DNA of 64,000 nt from DATMER01 sp035536935 (lineage in GTDB: Bacteria > Acidobacteriota > Thermoanaerobaculia > Multivoradales > UBA5704). The DNA lies in contig DATLNC010000082.1 of NCBI GenBank assembly GCA_035536935.1, positions 7,943-71,942 of the forward strand, read 5' to 3'. The notes beneath the pieces are model-generated. The model was not told the origin of the DNA, searched no databases, and saw nothing but the letters and a program-made list of their open reading frames with translations. A program made the translations under genes and the position numbers. The stretch's first letter is position 1; each line of letters opens with the position of its first letter. Below are positions 56,784-64,000 of the stretch, piece by piece.

Positions 56784-57541
56784 GGTCTCTCGTTTCCGGC
56801 GCCGTTCCGCACGGCGCTCCAGTCTCCCTGGGCGGGTTGGCCGCTGGCGAGGTCCTGAGCGGTCCACGACCCGCTCAGACGTCCGCTCGCGGGGTCCACC
56901 GTGCCCAGGAAGACGCTGTCGAACCCGCGGGTGGCATCGACGCGCTCCAGCCGCAGGCGGTTGTCTGCATAGGTCCCGCGGAACGATCCCGCGGCTCCGC
57001 CATTCATCCGGTAGCTCCCCGAGACCAGGGTGCCGTTCAGAGCCAGCTCCCAGGTGCCCGACTGGTTCTGCGGCCGGACCGTCACCTGCCAGGTGCCCGA
57101 GACCGGGTCCGTGGGCGTGCCGGGCCGGCCGGACTCCCCTTCCAGGAAGCCGATCCGCCGCAGCCGGTCTTCCAGCCGCTGGATCTGCCACTCCACCCGG
57201 TCGGCCGCGATCTGCGACGCGGCGCGGGCCGAGGAGAGCTCCATGTGGACGCCCTCCAGCGTTCCCAGGGACATGCTGGTGCCCGTGAGCGCCTGGTCCA
57301 GCCGCCCGGTGACCGTCGTCAACTGGTCGCGGGTGCGCACCTCCAGGGCGCGGGCCTCGCGGTAGGCGGCGAGGTCGAGGGACAGGAGCTTGCGCTCCAG
57401 GCGCAGGTCGGTCTCGATCTGGGCCATCGCCGGGGTGGCGGCGCTCCGTGTCGTGGCGGTCTCCTGCGCCGTAGCGAAGGCTGCGGCCAGAAGGGTGAGC
57501 AAAAGGCAGACGAGGAGCCATGCGGCCGGTCGGCGGTTCAT
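56780..57541 (-). CDS. Secreted protein: coiled coil plus beta-rich C-terminus, unknown
   Basis: A 253-residue protein with a signal peptide (AAWLLVCLLLTLLAAAFATA, cut near ATA-QE). Residues about 35-140 are long charged helices (MAQIETDLRLERKLLSLDLA, RVEWQIQRLEDRLRRIGFLE). The last 105 residues are beta-rich (SGTWQVTVRPQNQSGTWELA, GTLVSGSYRMNGGAAGSFRG, RLSGSWTAQDLASGQPAQGD), like a lipocalin-type or SGTWxG repeat sheet. Probably periplasmic. No family recognised; it is coupled to the TPR gene. Confidence 0.65.
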   Translation of the reverse strand: MNRRPAAWLLVCLLLTLLAAAFATAQETATTRSAATPAMAQIETDLRLERKLLSLDLAAYREARALEVRTRDQLTTVTGRLDQALTGTSMSLGTLEGVHMELSSARAASQIAADRVEWQIQRLEDRLRRIGFLEGESGRPGTPTDPVSGTWQVTVRPQNQSGTWELALNGTLVSGSYRMNGGAAGSFRGTYADNRLRLERVDATRGFDSVFLGTVDPASGRLSGSWTAQDLASGQPAQGDWSAVRNGAGNERP

Positions 57542-57564
57542 GTCGGCATTCTAGCAGCGGGTGA

Positions 57565-57594
57565 GAAAGAAAAAGGCCGCCCGTCGGGGCGGCC
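57565..57594 (-). terminator. Intrinsic terminator of carD
   Basis: GGCCGCCC (57575-57582) and GGGCGGCC (57587-57594) form an 8-bp stem with a 4-nt loop. On the minus strand it is followed by TTTTTCTTTC. It lies 28 bp after the carD stop. Confidence 0.85.
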
Positions 57595-57621
57595 TCTGAA
57601 AGCACGCTGTGGGTTGCGGGG

Positions 57622-58137
57622 TCAGCTCGCCTTGGCGCGCTGCCGCTTCTCCAGGCTGGAGCTCAGAGCGCGCTCGACAAGGTCCTCGGACTCCCGCTCG
57701 GGGATGTTCTTCACGTGCGCTACTTCGCTGACGATGAAGTACTTGGCACGTTCGTACATCTTCTTCTCGCGGAAGGAGAGGCTCTTGCGCTGACTCACGA
57801 GACGCAGGTTCTTGAGCACCTCGGCGACCTCCACAAGCTGTCCTGTCTTCATCTTGTCCAGGTTCTGCTTGTAGCGGCCTTTCCAATCCTTGTAGGTGTC
57901 GATGTTCCCGTCTTCGAGGATGTCGAAGAGGGCTCGGACCTCGCGTTGCTGGCACAGCGGGCGCAGCCCCACCAGCTCGAGGTTCGTTTTCGGCACCATG
58001 ACTCGGGAGTTGTTGCCAAGGAGCTTGAGGTGATAGTAGACCTGCGCCACCCCATCTATCTGTCCGGGCTCGATCTTCTCGACCAGACTGACGCCGTGGT
58101 TGGGGTAAACCACTTTTTGACCGACCTTGAATGTCAC
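57622..58137 (-). CDS. CarD-family transcription regulator
   Basis: A 171-residue CarD/CdnL-type protein. The N-terminal RNA-polymerase-binding Tudor-like domain is FKVGQKVVYPNHGVSLVEKI through SRVMVPKTNLELVGLRPL. The helical C-terminal domain is WKGRYKQNLDKMKTGQLVEV and RKSLSFREKKMYERAKYFIV. Such proteins stabilise open promoter complexes at rRNA and housekeeping promoters. The start is a GTG with GGGGG upstream; an upstream ATG is followed at once by a stop. A strong promoter and a terminator frame it as a single-gene unit. Confidence 0.93.
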   Translation of the reverse strand: MTFKVGQKVVYPNHGVSLVEKIEPGQIDGVAQVYYHLKLLGNNSRVMVPKTNLELVGLRPLCQQREVRALFDILEDGNIDTYKDWKGRYKQNLDKMKTGQLVEVAEVLKNLRLVSQRKSLSFREKKMYERAKYFIVSEVAHVKNIPERESEDLVERALSSSLEKRQRAKAS

Positions 58138-58229
58138 GTCATCGACCCCCTTGACTTGGGTGAACCAGGATGGTGGAGCTGTGGATTAAGGCAGTAAGTC
58201 GCTGAAGAACATCCGCTTACGCCATGAGC

Positions 58230-58259
58230 TTTATAACATCCAGACGGGCTTTTCGTCAA
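58230..58259 (-). promoter_or_regulatory. Promoter of carD
   Basis: On the minus strand TTGACG (58254-58259), 18-bp spacer, TATAAA (58230-58235), about 90 bp before the carD start. It is back to back with the tRNA-Leu promoter. Confidence 0.6.
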
Positions 58260-58294
58260 CCCTTGAGATCAAACGGGCGTTTGAGTGTGCCAGG

Positions 58295-58323
58295 TTGACA
58301 CGTACACGAGTCGCCCCTACCAT
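58295..58323 (+). promoter_or_regulatory. Promoter of tRNA-Leu
   Basis: TTGACA (58295-58300), 17-bp spacer, TACCAT (58318-58323), 16 bp before the tRNA. Confidence 0.7.
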
Positions 58324-58339
58324 ACCCTTTTCCACTCGT

Positions 58340-58426
58340 GCCGGAGTGGCGGAATGGCAGACGCAGGGGACTCAAAATCCCCCGCCCCTTGCGGGCGTGT
58401 GGGTTCGACTCCCACCTCCGGCACCA
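58340..58426 (+). tRNA. tRNA-Leu (anticodon CAA)
   Basis: An 87-nt class II tRNA. The acceptor stem GCCGGAG pairs with CTCCGGC, followed by an encoded ACCA. The D arm holds GGCGGAATGGCAGACGC, the anticodon stem-loop GGGGA-CTCAAAA-TCCCC has CAA, the long variable arm is CGCCCCTTGCGGGCG-like, and the T arm has GGGTTCGACTCC. It has its own promoter. Confidence 0.95.
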
Positions 58427-58442
58427 AGATCGCTCGTAAAGA

Positions 58443-59672
58443 TTACTCGTACCGCAGAGCGTCGATGGGATCCAGCCGCGAAGCCTTTCCCGCCGGATAG
58501 ATCCCGAAGAAGATCCCCACCACCGCAGAGAACCCGAAAGCGAGCCCCACGGCCCAGAGCGGCACGTAGGCGGGCGGGAAGTCTCCAGGGATCACAGCCG
58601 AGACCAGCGCGCCCAGGCCGTAGCCGATCGCGAGGCCCAGGCCCCCTCCCACGAGGGAAAGCGTGACGGCTTCGATCAGGAACTGGACAAGGATGTCCTG
58701 CCGCCGTGCTCCCACGGCCTTGCGCACGCCGATCTCCCGCGTGCGCTCGGTGACCGAAACCAGCATGATGTTCATGATGCCGATGCCGCCCACCAGCAGG
58801 GCGATGCTCACCACCCCGCCGACGACCGCGGTCACCCCGCCGAGGACCCGGTTCACGGCGGAGAGGATCTCGTCCTGCATCACCACCTGGAAATCGTCCT
58901 GGCTCCCGCGAGCGATGTGGTGGCGCTGGCGCAGGACCCTCTGGATGCCGTCCTTGACCTCTTCCACCACCTCGGTTGCCTCCGCCTGGATCTGGAGCTG
59001 GACCTGGTCTCCGGCTGCCCGTCCGAATAGGGTGAGGGCCGCGTCGAACGGCAAAAAGACGAGATCGTCCCGGTTGCGGCCGAGCGCCTGGCCCCGCTCC
59101 TCCATCACCCCGATCACGGTCACCGGCAGGCTGCCGATGTAGATCTCCTTGCCGATCGGATTGGCCCCCAGGTTCAGCTCGTCCACGACCTCCTGCCCCA
59201 CCACCACCACCTTGCGCCGGTGCTGCAGGTCGATGCGCGAGATGAACCGGCCGCGGTCGACCGTGTGGTTCGCCACCTCGGGATAGTCCTCGTTGACCCC
59301 CGAGATCGACTCCGGCCGGTGGCTGCGGTCGCGGTACTTCACCTCCTCGGAGCCCATGATGACCGGGGTGATCATCCTGATGCCCGGCACCTGGCTGCGG
59401 ATCGCCTGCCCGTCCTCCCAGGTGAGCTTGACCTGGCGCGCCAATACCACGCCGTGGCCGCCGCGCTGCTGCGCGTCGGGAAAGACGAACATGTAGGTGG
59501 CGCCCACGCCCTGGAACTCCTGGTTCATCATGAACTGGAGCCCCTGGACGATCGAGACCACCGCGATCACCGCGGCCACGCCGATGATGATCCCCAGCGT
59601 CGTGAGGACCGAGCGCATCTTGTTGGCGCGGATGGCCGCGAAGGCGACGCGGAAGTTCTCGGAGAGGATCAT
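58443..59672 (-). CDS. MacB-like ABC transporter permease
   Basis: A 409-residue permease with one N-terminal helix (SVLTTLGIIIGVAAVIAVVS), a large periplasmic MacB-type domain (about 55-275) and three C-terminal helices (VVGGVVSIALLVGGIGIMNI, LVGGGLGLAIGYGLGALVSA, GLAFGFSAVVGIFFGIYPAG). TERTREIGVRKAVGARRQDI is the FtsX/MacB coupling motif. No ATPase domain is fused, unlike E. coli MacB; the ATPase is the next gene. It works with the HlyD and TolC proteins as a tripartite exporter. It converges on tRNA-Leu. Confidence 0.92.
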   Translation of the reverse strand: MILSENFRVAFAAIRANKMRSVLTTLGIIIGVAAVIAVVSIVQGLQFMMNQEFQGVGATYMFVFPDAQQRGGHGVVLARQVKLTWEDGQAIRSQVPGIRMITPVIMGSEEVKYRDRSHRPESISGVNEDYPEVANHTVDRGRFISRIDLQHRRKVVVVGQEVVDELNLGANPIGKEIYIGSLPVTVIGVMEERGQALGRNRDDLVFLPFDAALTLFGRAAGDQVQLQIQAEATEVVEEVKDGIQRVLRQRHHIARGSQDDFQVVMQDEILSAVNRVLGGVTAVVGGVVSIALLVGGIGIMNIMLVSVTERTREIGVRKAVGARRQDILVQFLIEAVTLSLVGGGLGLAIGYGLGALVSAVIPGDFPPAYVPLWAVGLAFGFSAVVGIFFGIYPAGKASRLDPIDALRYE

Positions 59673-59675
59673 GGG

Positions 59676-60386
59676 TCAGTGTGCCGCGAGGGCCGCCGTG
59701 GCCCGGGAGGTGGGACGGTCGTCCGTCACCTTGCCGTCGCGGAGCTGGACCTGGCGCCAGGCGTGCTCGGCGATGTCGGGCTCGTGGGTGACCAGGAGGA
59801 CCGTGTTGCCCGCCTGGTGCAGCTCGTCGAAGAGATCCATGATCTCCTTGGAGGTGGCCGAGTCGAGGTTGCCGGTGGGCTCGTCGGCGAGCAGAAGCGA
59901 CGGCTCGTTGACCAGGGCGCGGGCGATCGCCACGCGCTGGCGCTGGCCGCCGGAGAGCTCGTTCGGGTTGTGGTGCATGCGCTCCCCGAGCCCCACCCGC
60001 TGCAGCGCGCGCTCCGCCCGGGCTCGCCGCTCCTTGCGCGGGACCCCGGAGTAGATGAGCGGCAGCTCGACGTTGTGCAGCGCGTCCGTGCGGGCGAGCA
60101 GGTTGAAGGTCTGGAAGACGAAGCCGATCTCCTTGTTGCGGATGCCCGCGAGCTCGGTGTCCCCCAGCCCCTGGACCTCCACGTCGTTCAGGCGGTAGAC
60201 GCCCGAGGTCGGCGTGTCCAGGCAGCCGATCAGGTTCATCAGGGTGGACTTGCCGCTCCCCGACGAGCCCATGATGGCCACGTACTCGCCGCCCTGGATC
60301 TCCAGGTTCACGCCGTTGAGCGCGTGCACCTTCTCGGCACCCATGTCGTAGATCTTGTAGATGTCACGTATCTCGATCAGCGCCAT
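59676..60386 (-). CDS. MacB/LolD-type ABC transporter ATPase
   Basis: A 236-residue ATPase. Walker A MGSSGSGKSTLMNLIGCLD, Q-loop FVFQTFNLL, signature LSGGQRQRVAIARAL, Walker B LLLADEPTGNLDS, His switch THEPDIAEHA. The wording is that of the MacB/LolD/FtsE group. The ATG at 60386 has GAGGTGG 4-5 nt upstream. The permease follows after 3 nt. Confidence 0.93.
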   Translation of the reverse strand: MALIEIRDIYKIYDMGAEKVHALNGVNLEIQGGEYVAIMGSSGSGKSTLMNLIGCLDTPTSGVYRLNDVEVQGLGDTELAGIRNKEIGFVFQTFNLLARTDALHNVELPLIYSGVPRKERRARAERALQRVGLGERMHHNPNELSGGQRQRVAIARALVNEPSLLLADEPTGNLDSATSKEIMDLFDELHQAGNTVLLVTHEPDIAEHAWRQVQLRDGKVTDDRPTSRATAALAAH

Positions 60387-60405
60387 CAATCCACCTCAGT
60401 CGACC

Positions 60406-61653
60406 TCAGTCGACCTCAACCTCGACTTCCCCTTCGGTTTCGTCCTTCTTCTCTTTGGCCTTCTGACGCCGGGTCCGCTCCTCCTGCTTCTGGTCGGTCA
60501 CCTTGACCGCGTCGTCGCCGTTCAGGTCGCGCAGCGAGCGGTACGGCCCGGTGACCACCTTGTCCCCCGGCTTCAGGCCGGAGACGATCTCGACCTGCGT
60601 CTCGTCCGAAATGCCGGTCTTCACGACCCGCTGCACGGCCTTGCCGTCCTCGATCACGAAGACAACGTCCGTCTCCTTGTCCTTGACGTCGCGTTCGACC
60701 ACGGCCTGGATCGGCGCCACCAGCACGTCCGAGTGGACCGCGGTGTCGATCTCCGCCCGCACCGACATGCCCGGCCGCAGGTCCTCGTCCGGATCCTCCA
60801 GCAGGATCTCGACGTTGAAGAACGTGACGTCGGGCTGCTGGGCGCGGCTGAAGCCCTTGTTGCCGACTTCCGCGATCCGGCCGTGGTACTCCTTGTCGGG
60901 CAGCGCATCGACCAGGATGCGCGCTTTCTGGCCGGGCTTGACCAGGACCACCTCGGTCTCGTCGACGTCCACCTTGGCGAGGATGACCGAGAGGTCCGCG
61001 ATCTCGCCGATCACCGACGCCGGGTTGTTCATCGTGCCCGAGACCACGACCTCCCCTTCCTCGGTGTTGAGCGCGATCACGCGGCCGGTCAGGGGGGCGT
61101 AGATCGTGGTCTTCTTCAGATCGTCCCGGGCCTTGTCCAGGTTGGCGCGGGCCTGCCGCACCGACTCTTTGGCATCCTCCAGGCGGAGCTCGGCGGTGGC
61201 CTGGGCGAGCTCGGCCGCCTCGAGCCCCTCGGCCGAGAGGATCCCCTCCTGGTTCAAACGCCGGGCGCGGGCCAGCTTGTTCCTGGCGTCGGCGAGGGAG
61301 ACCTCGGCCTGCCGCACCTCGGTCCCGGCCTTGCGGAGCTGCGCCGACCACTGGTCGCTGGCGGCCGTGTAGGCCTCCTTCTCCAGGTCGAGGAACGGCT
61401 GGCCCTTGCGGATCAGGTCGCCCTCCTCGACGTAGAGGTGCTCGATCTTGCCGACCACGTGGGCGGAGATGTTGACCTTCTCGCGCGGATCGATCTCCCC
61501 GCTCGCCTTGACCACGCGCCCGATGTCGCGGCGCGAGACCTCTTCCACGTAGACCTTGGTCCCCTTCTCCCGCCGGGTGCCGCGCAGGCTCGCGAACACC
61601 AGGACGGCGAGCAGCCCAAGGACCAGGGCCGCGATCAGAATCCGTTTCAACAC
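60406..61653 (-). CDS. MacA/HlyD-type periplasmic adaptor
   Basis: A 415-residue membrane-fusion protein. It has an N-terminal membrane anchor (ILIAALVLGLLAVLVFASLR), a lipoyl/beta-barrel part (KIEHLYVEEGDLIRKGQPFL), and a long helical hairpin (about 95-180, ARNKLARARRLNQEGILSAE). TTIYAPLTGRVIALNTEEGE returns to the lipoyl fold. The C-terminal 35 residues are highly charged. It links the MacB-like pump to the TolC-like channel. A short direct repeat (CCTCAGTCGA twice) lies between its end and the ATPase start. Confidence 0.92.
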   Translation of the reverse strand: MLKRILIAALVLGLLAVLVFASLRGTRREKGTKVYVEEVSRRDIGRVVKASGEIDPREKVNISAHVVGKIEHLYVEEGDLIRKGQPFLDLEKEAYTAASDQWSAQLRKAGTEVRQAEVSLADARNKLARARRLNQEGILSAEGLEAAELAQATAELRLEDAKESVRQARANLDKARDDLKKTTIYAPLTGRVIALNTEEGEVVVSGTMNNPASVIGEIADLSVILAKVDVDETEVVLVKPGQKARILVDALPDKEYHGRIAEVGNKGFSRAQQPDVTFFNVEILLEDPDEDLRPGMSVRAEIDTAVHSDVLVAPIQAVVERDVKDKETDVVFVIEDGKAVQRVVKTGISDETQVEIVSGLKPGDKVVTGPYRSLRDLNGDDAVKVTDQKQEERTRRQKAKEKKDETEGEVEVEVD

Positions 61654-61660
61654 CCTCTCC

Positions 61661-62377
61661 TTAGCGCATGAAGGCGGCCGCGATGGCCACCTTGCCCACG
61701 ACGTAGACCAGCCACAACAGGATGACGATGCCCGACGCCACGGCCGTCGACACCTTCGCGACCGCCCTGTAGCCGATCGTGAGCAGGACCAGGGTCCAGA
61801 TCGTGAACAGGTCGAAGCTCCCCAGCAGGACCTCGGTCACCGGTGAGGCGTCCTCCGGCGCCAAAGCCCTCAGGCTCGACACCAGCACGCCGCCGCCGGC
61901 CGCTTCCTCGAAGGTGAGGGTCTCGCGCGTGAACATCAGCGGCAGGTTGATCAGCATGCCCACCGCGAGAGGCAGGTAGGCGTGCGCCGTCGTAGCCAGG
62001 CTGCGCAGATAGTCCATGTCGGAGCCGAACATCCGGAACCCGATCCAGAGGAGCACCGCCACGACGGCGTACATGACGGGCTGGCCCAGGGCGCCCATCG
62101 CGGCGAGGCCGATCTTGGTACCGGTGGTCCGGTTCTCGGCGTCCTCGATCATCTTGTCGACCTGCTCCTGCGGCATGTCGACCTTGACCATCTCCAACTG
62201 CCCGCGGACCATCTCCTCCGGGTCGGTGCGCATCTGCAGGACCAGGCCGACGGCGCCGCCCAGGAGCGCGAGGATCAGCAACGGCGGCAGCCAGGTCGGC
62301 CGTTCGGCGATGGAGCGAAACGTCTCTCCGGGTGCGACGAGGGCGCCGATCAGGCGTCCCCAGCTCGAGTCCTTCAT
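61661..62377 (-). CDS. Yip1-family membrane protein
   Basis: A 238-residue protein. The N-terminus GRLIGALVAPGETFRSIAER followed by PTWLPPLLILALLGG is the Yip1-domain start found in many bacterial proteins. Five membrane helices follow (MYAVVAVLLWIGFRMFGSDM, HAYLPLAVGMLINLPLMF, TIWTLVLLTIGYRAVAKV, ASGIVILLWLVYVVGKVAIA). Its role in bacteria is unknown. It is encoded between the TolC-like gene and the adaptor, and so is probably part of the export operon. Confidence 0.85.
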   Translation of the reverse strand: MKDSSWGRLIGALVAPGETFRSIAERPTWLPPLLILALLGGAVGLVLQMRTDPEEMVRGQLEMVKVDMPQEQVDKMIEDAENRTTGTKIGLAAMGALGQPVMYAVVAVLLWIGFRMFGSDMDYLRSLATTAHAYLPLAVGMLINLPLMFTRETLTFEEAAGGGVLVSSLRALAPEDASPVTEVLLGSFDLFTIWTLVLLTIGYRAVAKVSTAVASGIVILLWLVYVVGKVAIAAAFMR

Positions 62378-62398
62378 GACGTCTCCTTGCCCTGAGGC

Positions 62399-64000
62399 TT
62401 ACCTCCCCCGCAGCGAGAACTGCCAGCGGTCGACCAGGGCCTCCTCGTCGTCGATCGAAACCCTCTCCTCCTCCAGCAGGCGGCCGGTGGCGCGCTGGTA
62501 CTCGGCGAGGGCGATGCGATAGTTGACCACGGAGTTGACCTCGCGGCTGCGCGCCTGGGTCAGGTCCTCCTGGATCTGGGTGATCTGGAAGCTCGTGGAC
62601 ATGCCGTTCTCATAGCGCTTGCGCTCGGCTTCCAGGTTGCGCTCCTGAAACACGCGGGAGGCTTTGGCGGCCTCGATCTGCTTGGCCGCGGTCTCCACCC
62701 GCCGGGCGGCGCCGCGCACCTCGGTGATGATGGCGTTGCGCGCGTCCTCCAGGCCGGCCTGGGCGCGCTGCAGGTCGAGGTCCGCGATTGCCCGGAGCGC
62801 GCGGGCGCTGCGGTTCTGGAGCGGCAGCCCGAAGGTGAGCTGGGCGGTCCAGCCGTCGTAGTCGAGGCCGGTGATCTGGCTGAAGGCGTCGCTGTAGCCG
62901 CCCGTCGTGGTACCGATGGGATTGCCGGCCGCGTCCCGCACGATGAGATTGCCGCCGGCACCCTCGAAGCCGTAGCGGATGTTGAGGTCGAGAGTCGGAC
63001 GCTCCTCGTTGCGGGCGAACTGGGATTGGATCCGCGCCTGCTCGATGTCGAGCTGCACCCCGCGCAGCTCGGGGCGCTCGGCCAGGGCGGTCTGGATCGC
63101 GGCCGCAACGTCGATGGGCGTGTGCTGGATCGCCGGATCGGTGGCCGGCCGGATCTCGGTCGCCCAGAGCTCGCCCTCGGGCAGGTTGAGCAGCCGGCGG
63201 AGCGCATCCTCGGCGTCGCCCAGCGCGGACTGAGCGGTGATGATGCCCTCCTCGCGCTCGGCGATGGCGGCCTCGCTCTGCACCAGCTCCAGGGGGGCCA
63301 TGGTCCCGACCTCGACCTGGATGCGGTTGCGGTCGTGAAGCTCGCGGGCGAGGCTGAGGCTCTCCTGCGCCACGATGAGCTGCTGGCGCGCGCCCACCAG
63401 GTTCCAATAGGCGTCGATCACATCCTGCACGGTCAGCACGAGCTGGCCCTCGAAGTCCTCGCGGCTCGCCTGGCTGCGGTTGCGCGCCACCAGGAGCTCG
63501 CGCTCGGTGGCGAGCCGGCCGAACCCGCGCAGCAGCGGCTGGTTGTACGAGAAGGCGATGTCCGAGTTGTACTCGGGGTTGAAGCGGCTGAAGGCGTTGT
63601 TGCTCTCCTGCCGGAAGTTGACCCAGTCCAGCGAGAGCACGCCGCCGGTCGGGAAGAGCTGGTCGAAGCCCATGGTGAGCCTCTGGAGGTTCGACTCGGA
63701 AGCCTGGAGCTGCGTGGTCGGGGGCGAGGCGTTGTCCTGCGCGAGACCGACGGCGCTAGCGAGCACGTCGTAGGCGCCCAAGGTCTGCGCGATCGCCAGG
63801 CGCGCCCGGTTGCGGGTATAGCGCTGGATGGACAGGCCGAGGTTCTGCCGCAGGGCGATCTCGACCGCCTCGTCCAGGGTGAGCAGCACAGCCCCGTCCC
63901 GGATGTCGACTCCGGTCGCCTCGACCTGCGCGGCGCTCGTATCGACGCGGATCTGCTGCGGTTCCTGAGCGTCCGCCGCACCAGCCAGCAGCAGGAGACC
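62399..64000 (-). CDS. TolC-family outer membrane efflux protein (5' end outside window)
   Basis: At least 534 residues, open to the right edge. The first visible residues (LLLLAGAADAQEPQ) are the end of a signal peptide with an ADA-Q type cut. The mature part shows LLTLDEAVEIALRQNLGLSI, the standard TolC repeat start, and again IDVAAAIQTALAERPELRGV in the second half, plus long helices (ELVQSEAAIAEREEGIITAQ, ANAIITEVRGAARRVETAAK-like). It forms the outer membrane channel of the MacAB-type pump encoded downstream. The start codon lies beyond 64000; a GTG near 63889 is internal. Confidence 0.92.
   Translation of the reverse strand, partial: GLLLLAGAADAQEPQQIRVDTSAAQVEATGVDIRDGAVLLTLDEAVEIALRQNLGLSIQRYTRNRARLAIAQTLGAYDVLASAVGLAQDNASPPTTQLQASESNLQRLTMGFDQLFPTGGVLSLDWVNFRQESNNAFSRFNPEYNSDIAFSYNQPLLRGFGRLATERELLVARNRSQASREDFEGQLVLTVQDVIDAYWNLVGARQQLIVAQESLSLARELHDRNRIQVEVGTMAPLELVQSEAAIAEREEGIITAQSALGDAEDALRRLLNLPEGELWATEIRPATDPAIQHTPIDVAAAIQTALAERPELRGVQLDIEQARIQSQFARNEERPTLDLNIRYGFEGAGGNLIVRDAAGNPIGTTTGGYSDAFSQITGLDYDGWTAQLTFGLPLQNRSARALRAIADLDLQRAQAGLEDARNAIITEVRGAARRVETAAKQIEAAKASRVFQERNLEAERKRYENGMSTSFQITQIQEDLTQARSREVNSVVNYRIALAEYQRATGRLLEEERVSIDDEEALVDRWQFSLRGR

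Overview
The window is about 64 kb of high-GC, densely packed DNA from a Gram-negative bacterium. It encodes outer-membrane lipopolysaccharide export (LptB, a LptC/LptA-type protein and a LptF-LptG fusion), a TolC-type efflux channel, sigma-54, HPr kinase with a small set of PTS proteins, CarD, ParA/ParB, and a run of sigma factors next to TPR proteins. A mevalonate operon is also present. Together these suggest a deep-branching phylum such as Acidobacteriota (Thermoanaerobaculia-like) or, less likely, a myxobacterial relative. This is inferred from gene content and no marker tree could be run. Many genes start with GTG or TTG, and neighbouring genes often overlap by 4 nt.

Layout. 1-3.7 kb: a partial gene, a RelE/ParE-type toxin-antitoxin pair, an unknown coiled-coil protein and a CadC/ToxR-like membrane regulator divergent from a secreted FG-GAP protein. 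5.5-14.7 kb (minus strand): an isoprenoid operon, prenyl synthase - type 2 IPP isomerase - HMG-CoA reductase - mevalonate kinase - decarboxylase - isopentenyl phosphate kinase - squalene/phytoene synthase, ending in an M1 aminopeptidase. The isopentenyl phosphate kinase and the absence of a phosphomevalonate kinase suggest the alternative (monophosphate) mevalonate route. 15-18.6 kb: an aminotransferase-fold protein without its PLP lysine, an XRE regulator, a threonine dehydratase and an unknown protein. GGCGTAA boxes at 11-bp spacing lie upstream of the last two and of the regulator. 18.6-23.9 kb: murB-rpiB-trmH, a DUF84 NTPase, metK and two membrane proteins.

24-30.5 kb: three paralogous sigma factors, each with a similar promoter, a 73-residue secreted peptide, two zinc-motif TPR proteins and a type II NADH dehydrogenase. 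This looks like an uncharacterised sigma/anti-sigma, possibly peptide-linked, regulatory locus. 30.5-49 kb (mostly minus strand): lptFG, a QueD-like gene, parAB, a bifunctional nuclease, miaB, a cupin, ptsI-HPr-EIIA(Man)-rapZ-hprK-ptsN-rpoN-lptB-lptCA, recJ and accA. No PTS membrane permease is seen, so the PTS is probably regulatory. 50-58 kb: a Uma2 nuclease, two glycosyltransferases, priA, a DUF559 endonuclease flanked by 55-bp inverted repeats, TPR and unknown proteins, carD and tRNA-Leu. 58.4-64 kb: a MacAB/TolC-type export operon running off the right edge.

Notable non-coding features: two intergenic arrays with a strict 21-bp period (17.8-18.06 and 50.87-51.1 kb), several operator-like palindromes and 11-bp-spaced boxes, a family of CCCTCTCCC hairpins, and promoters that resemble TTGACA-N17/18-TAGNNT.
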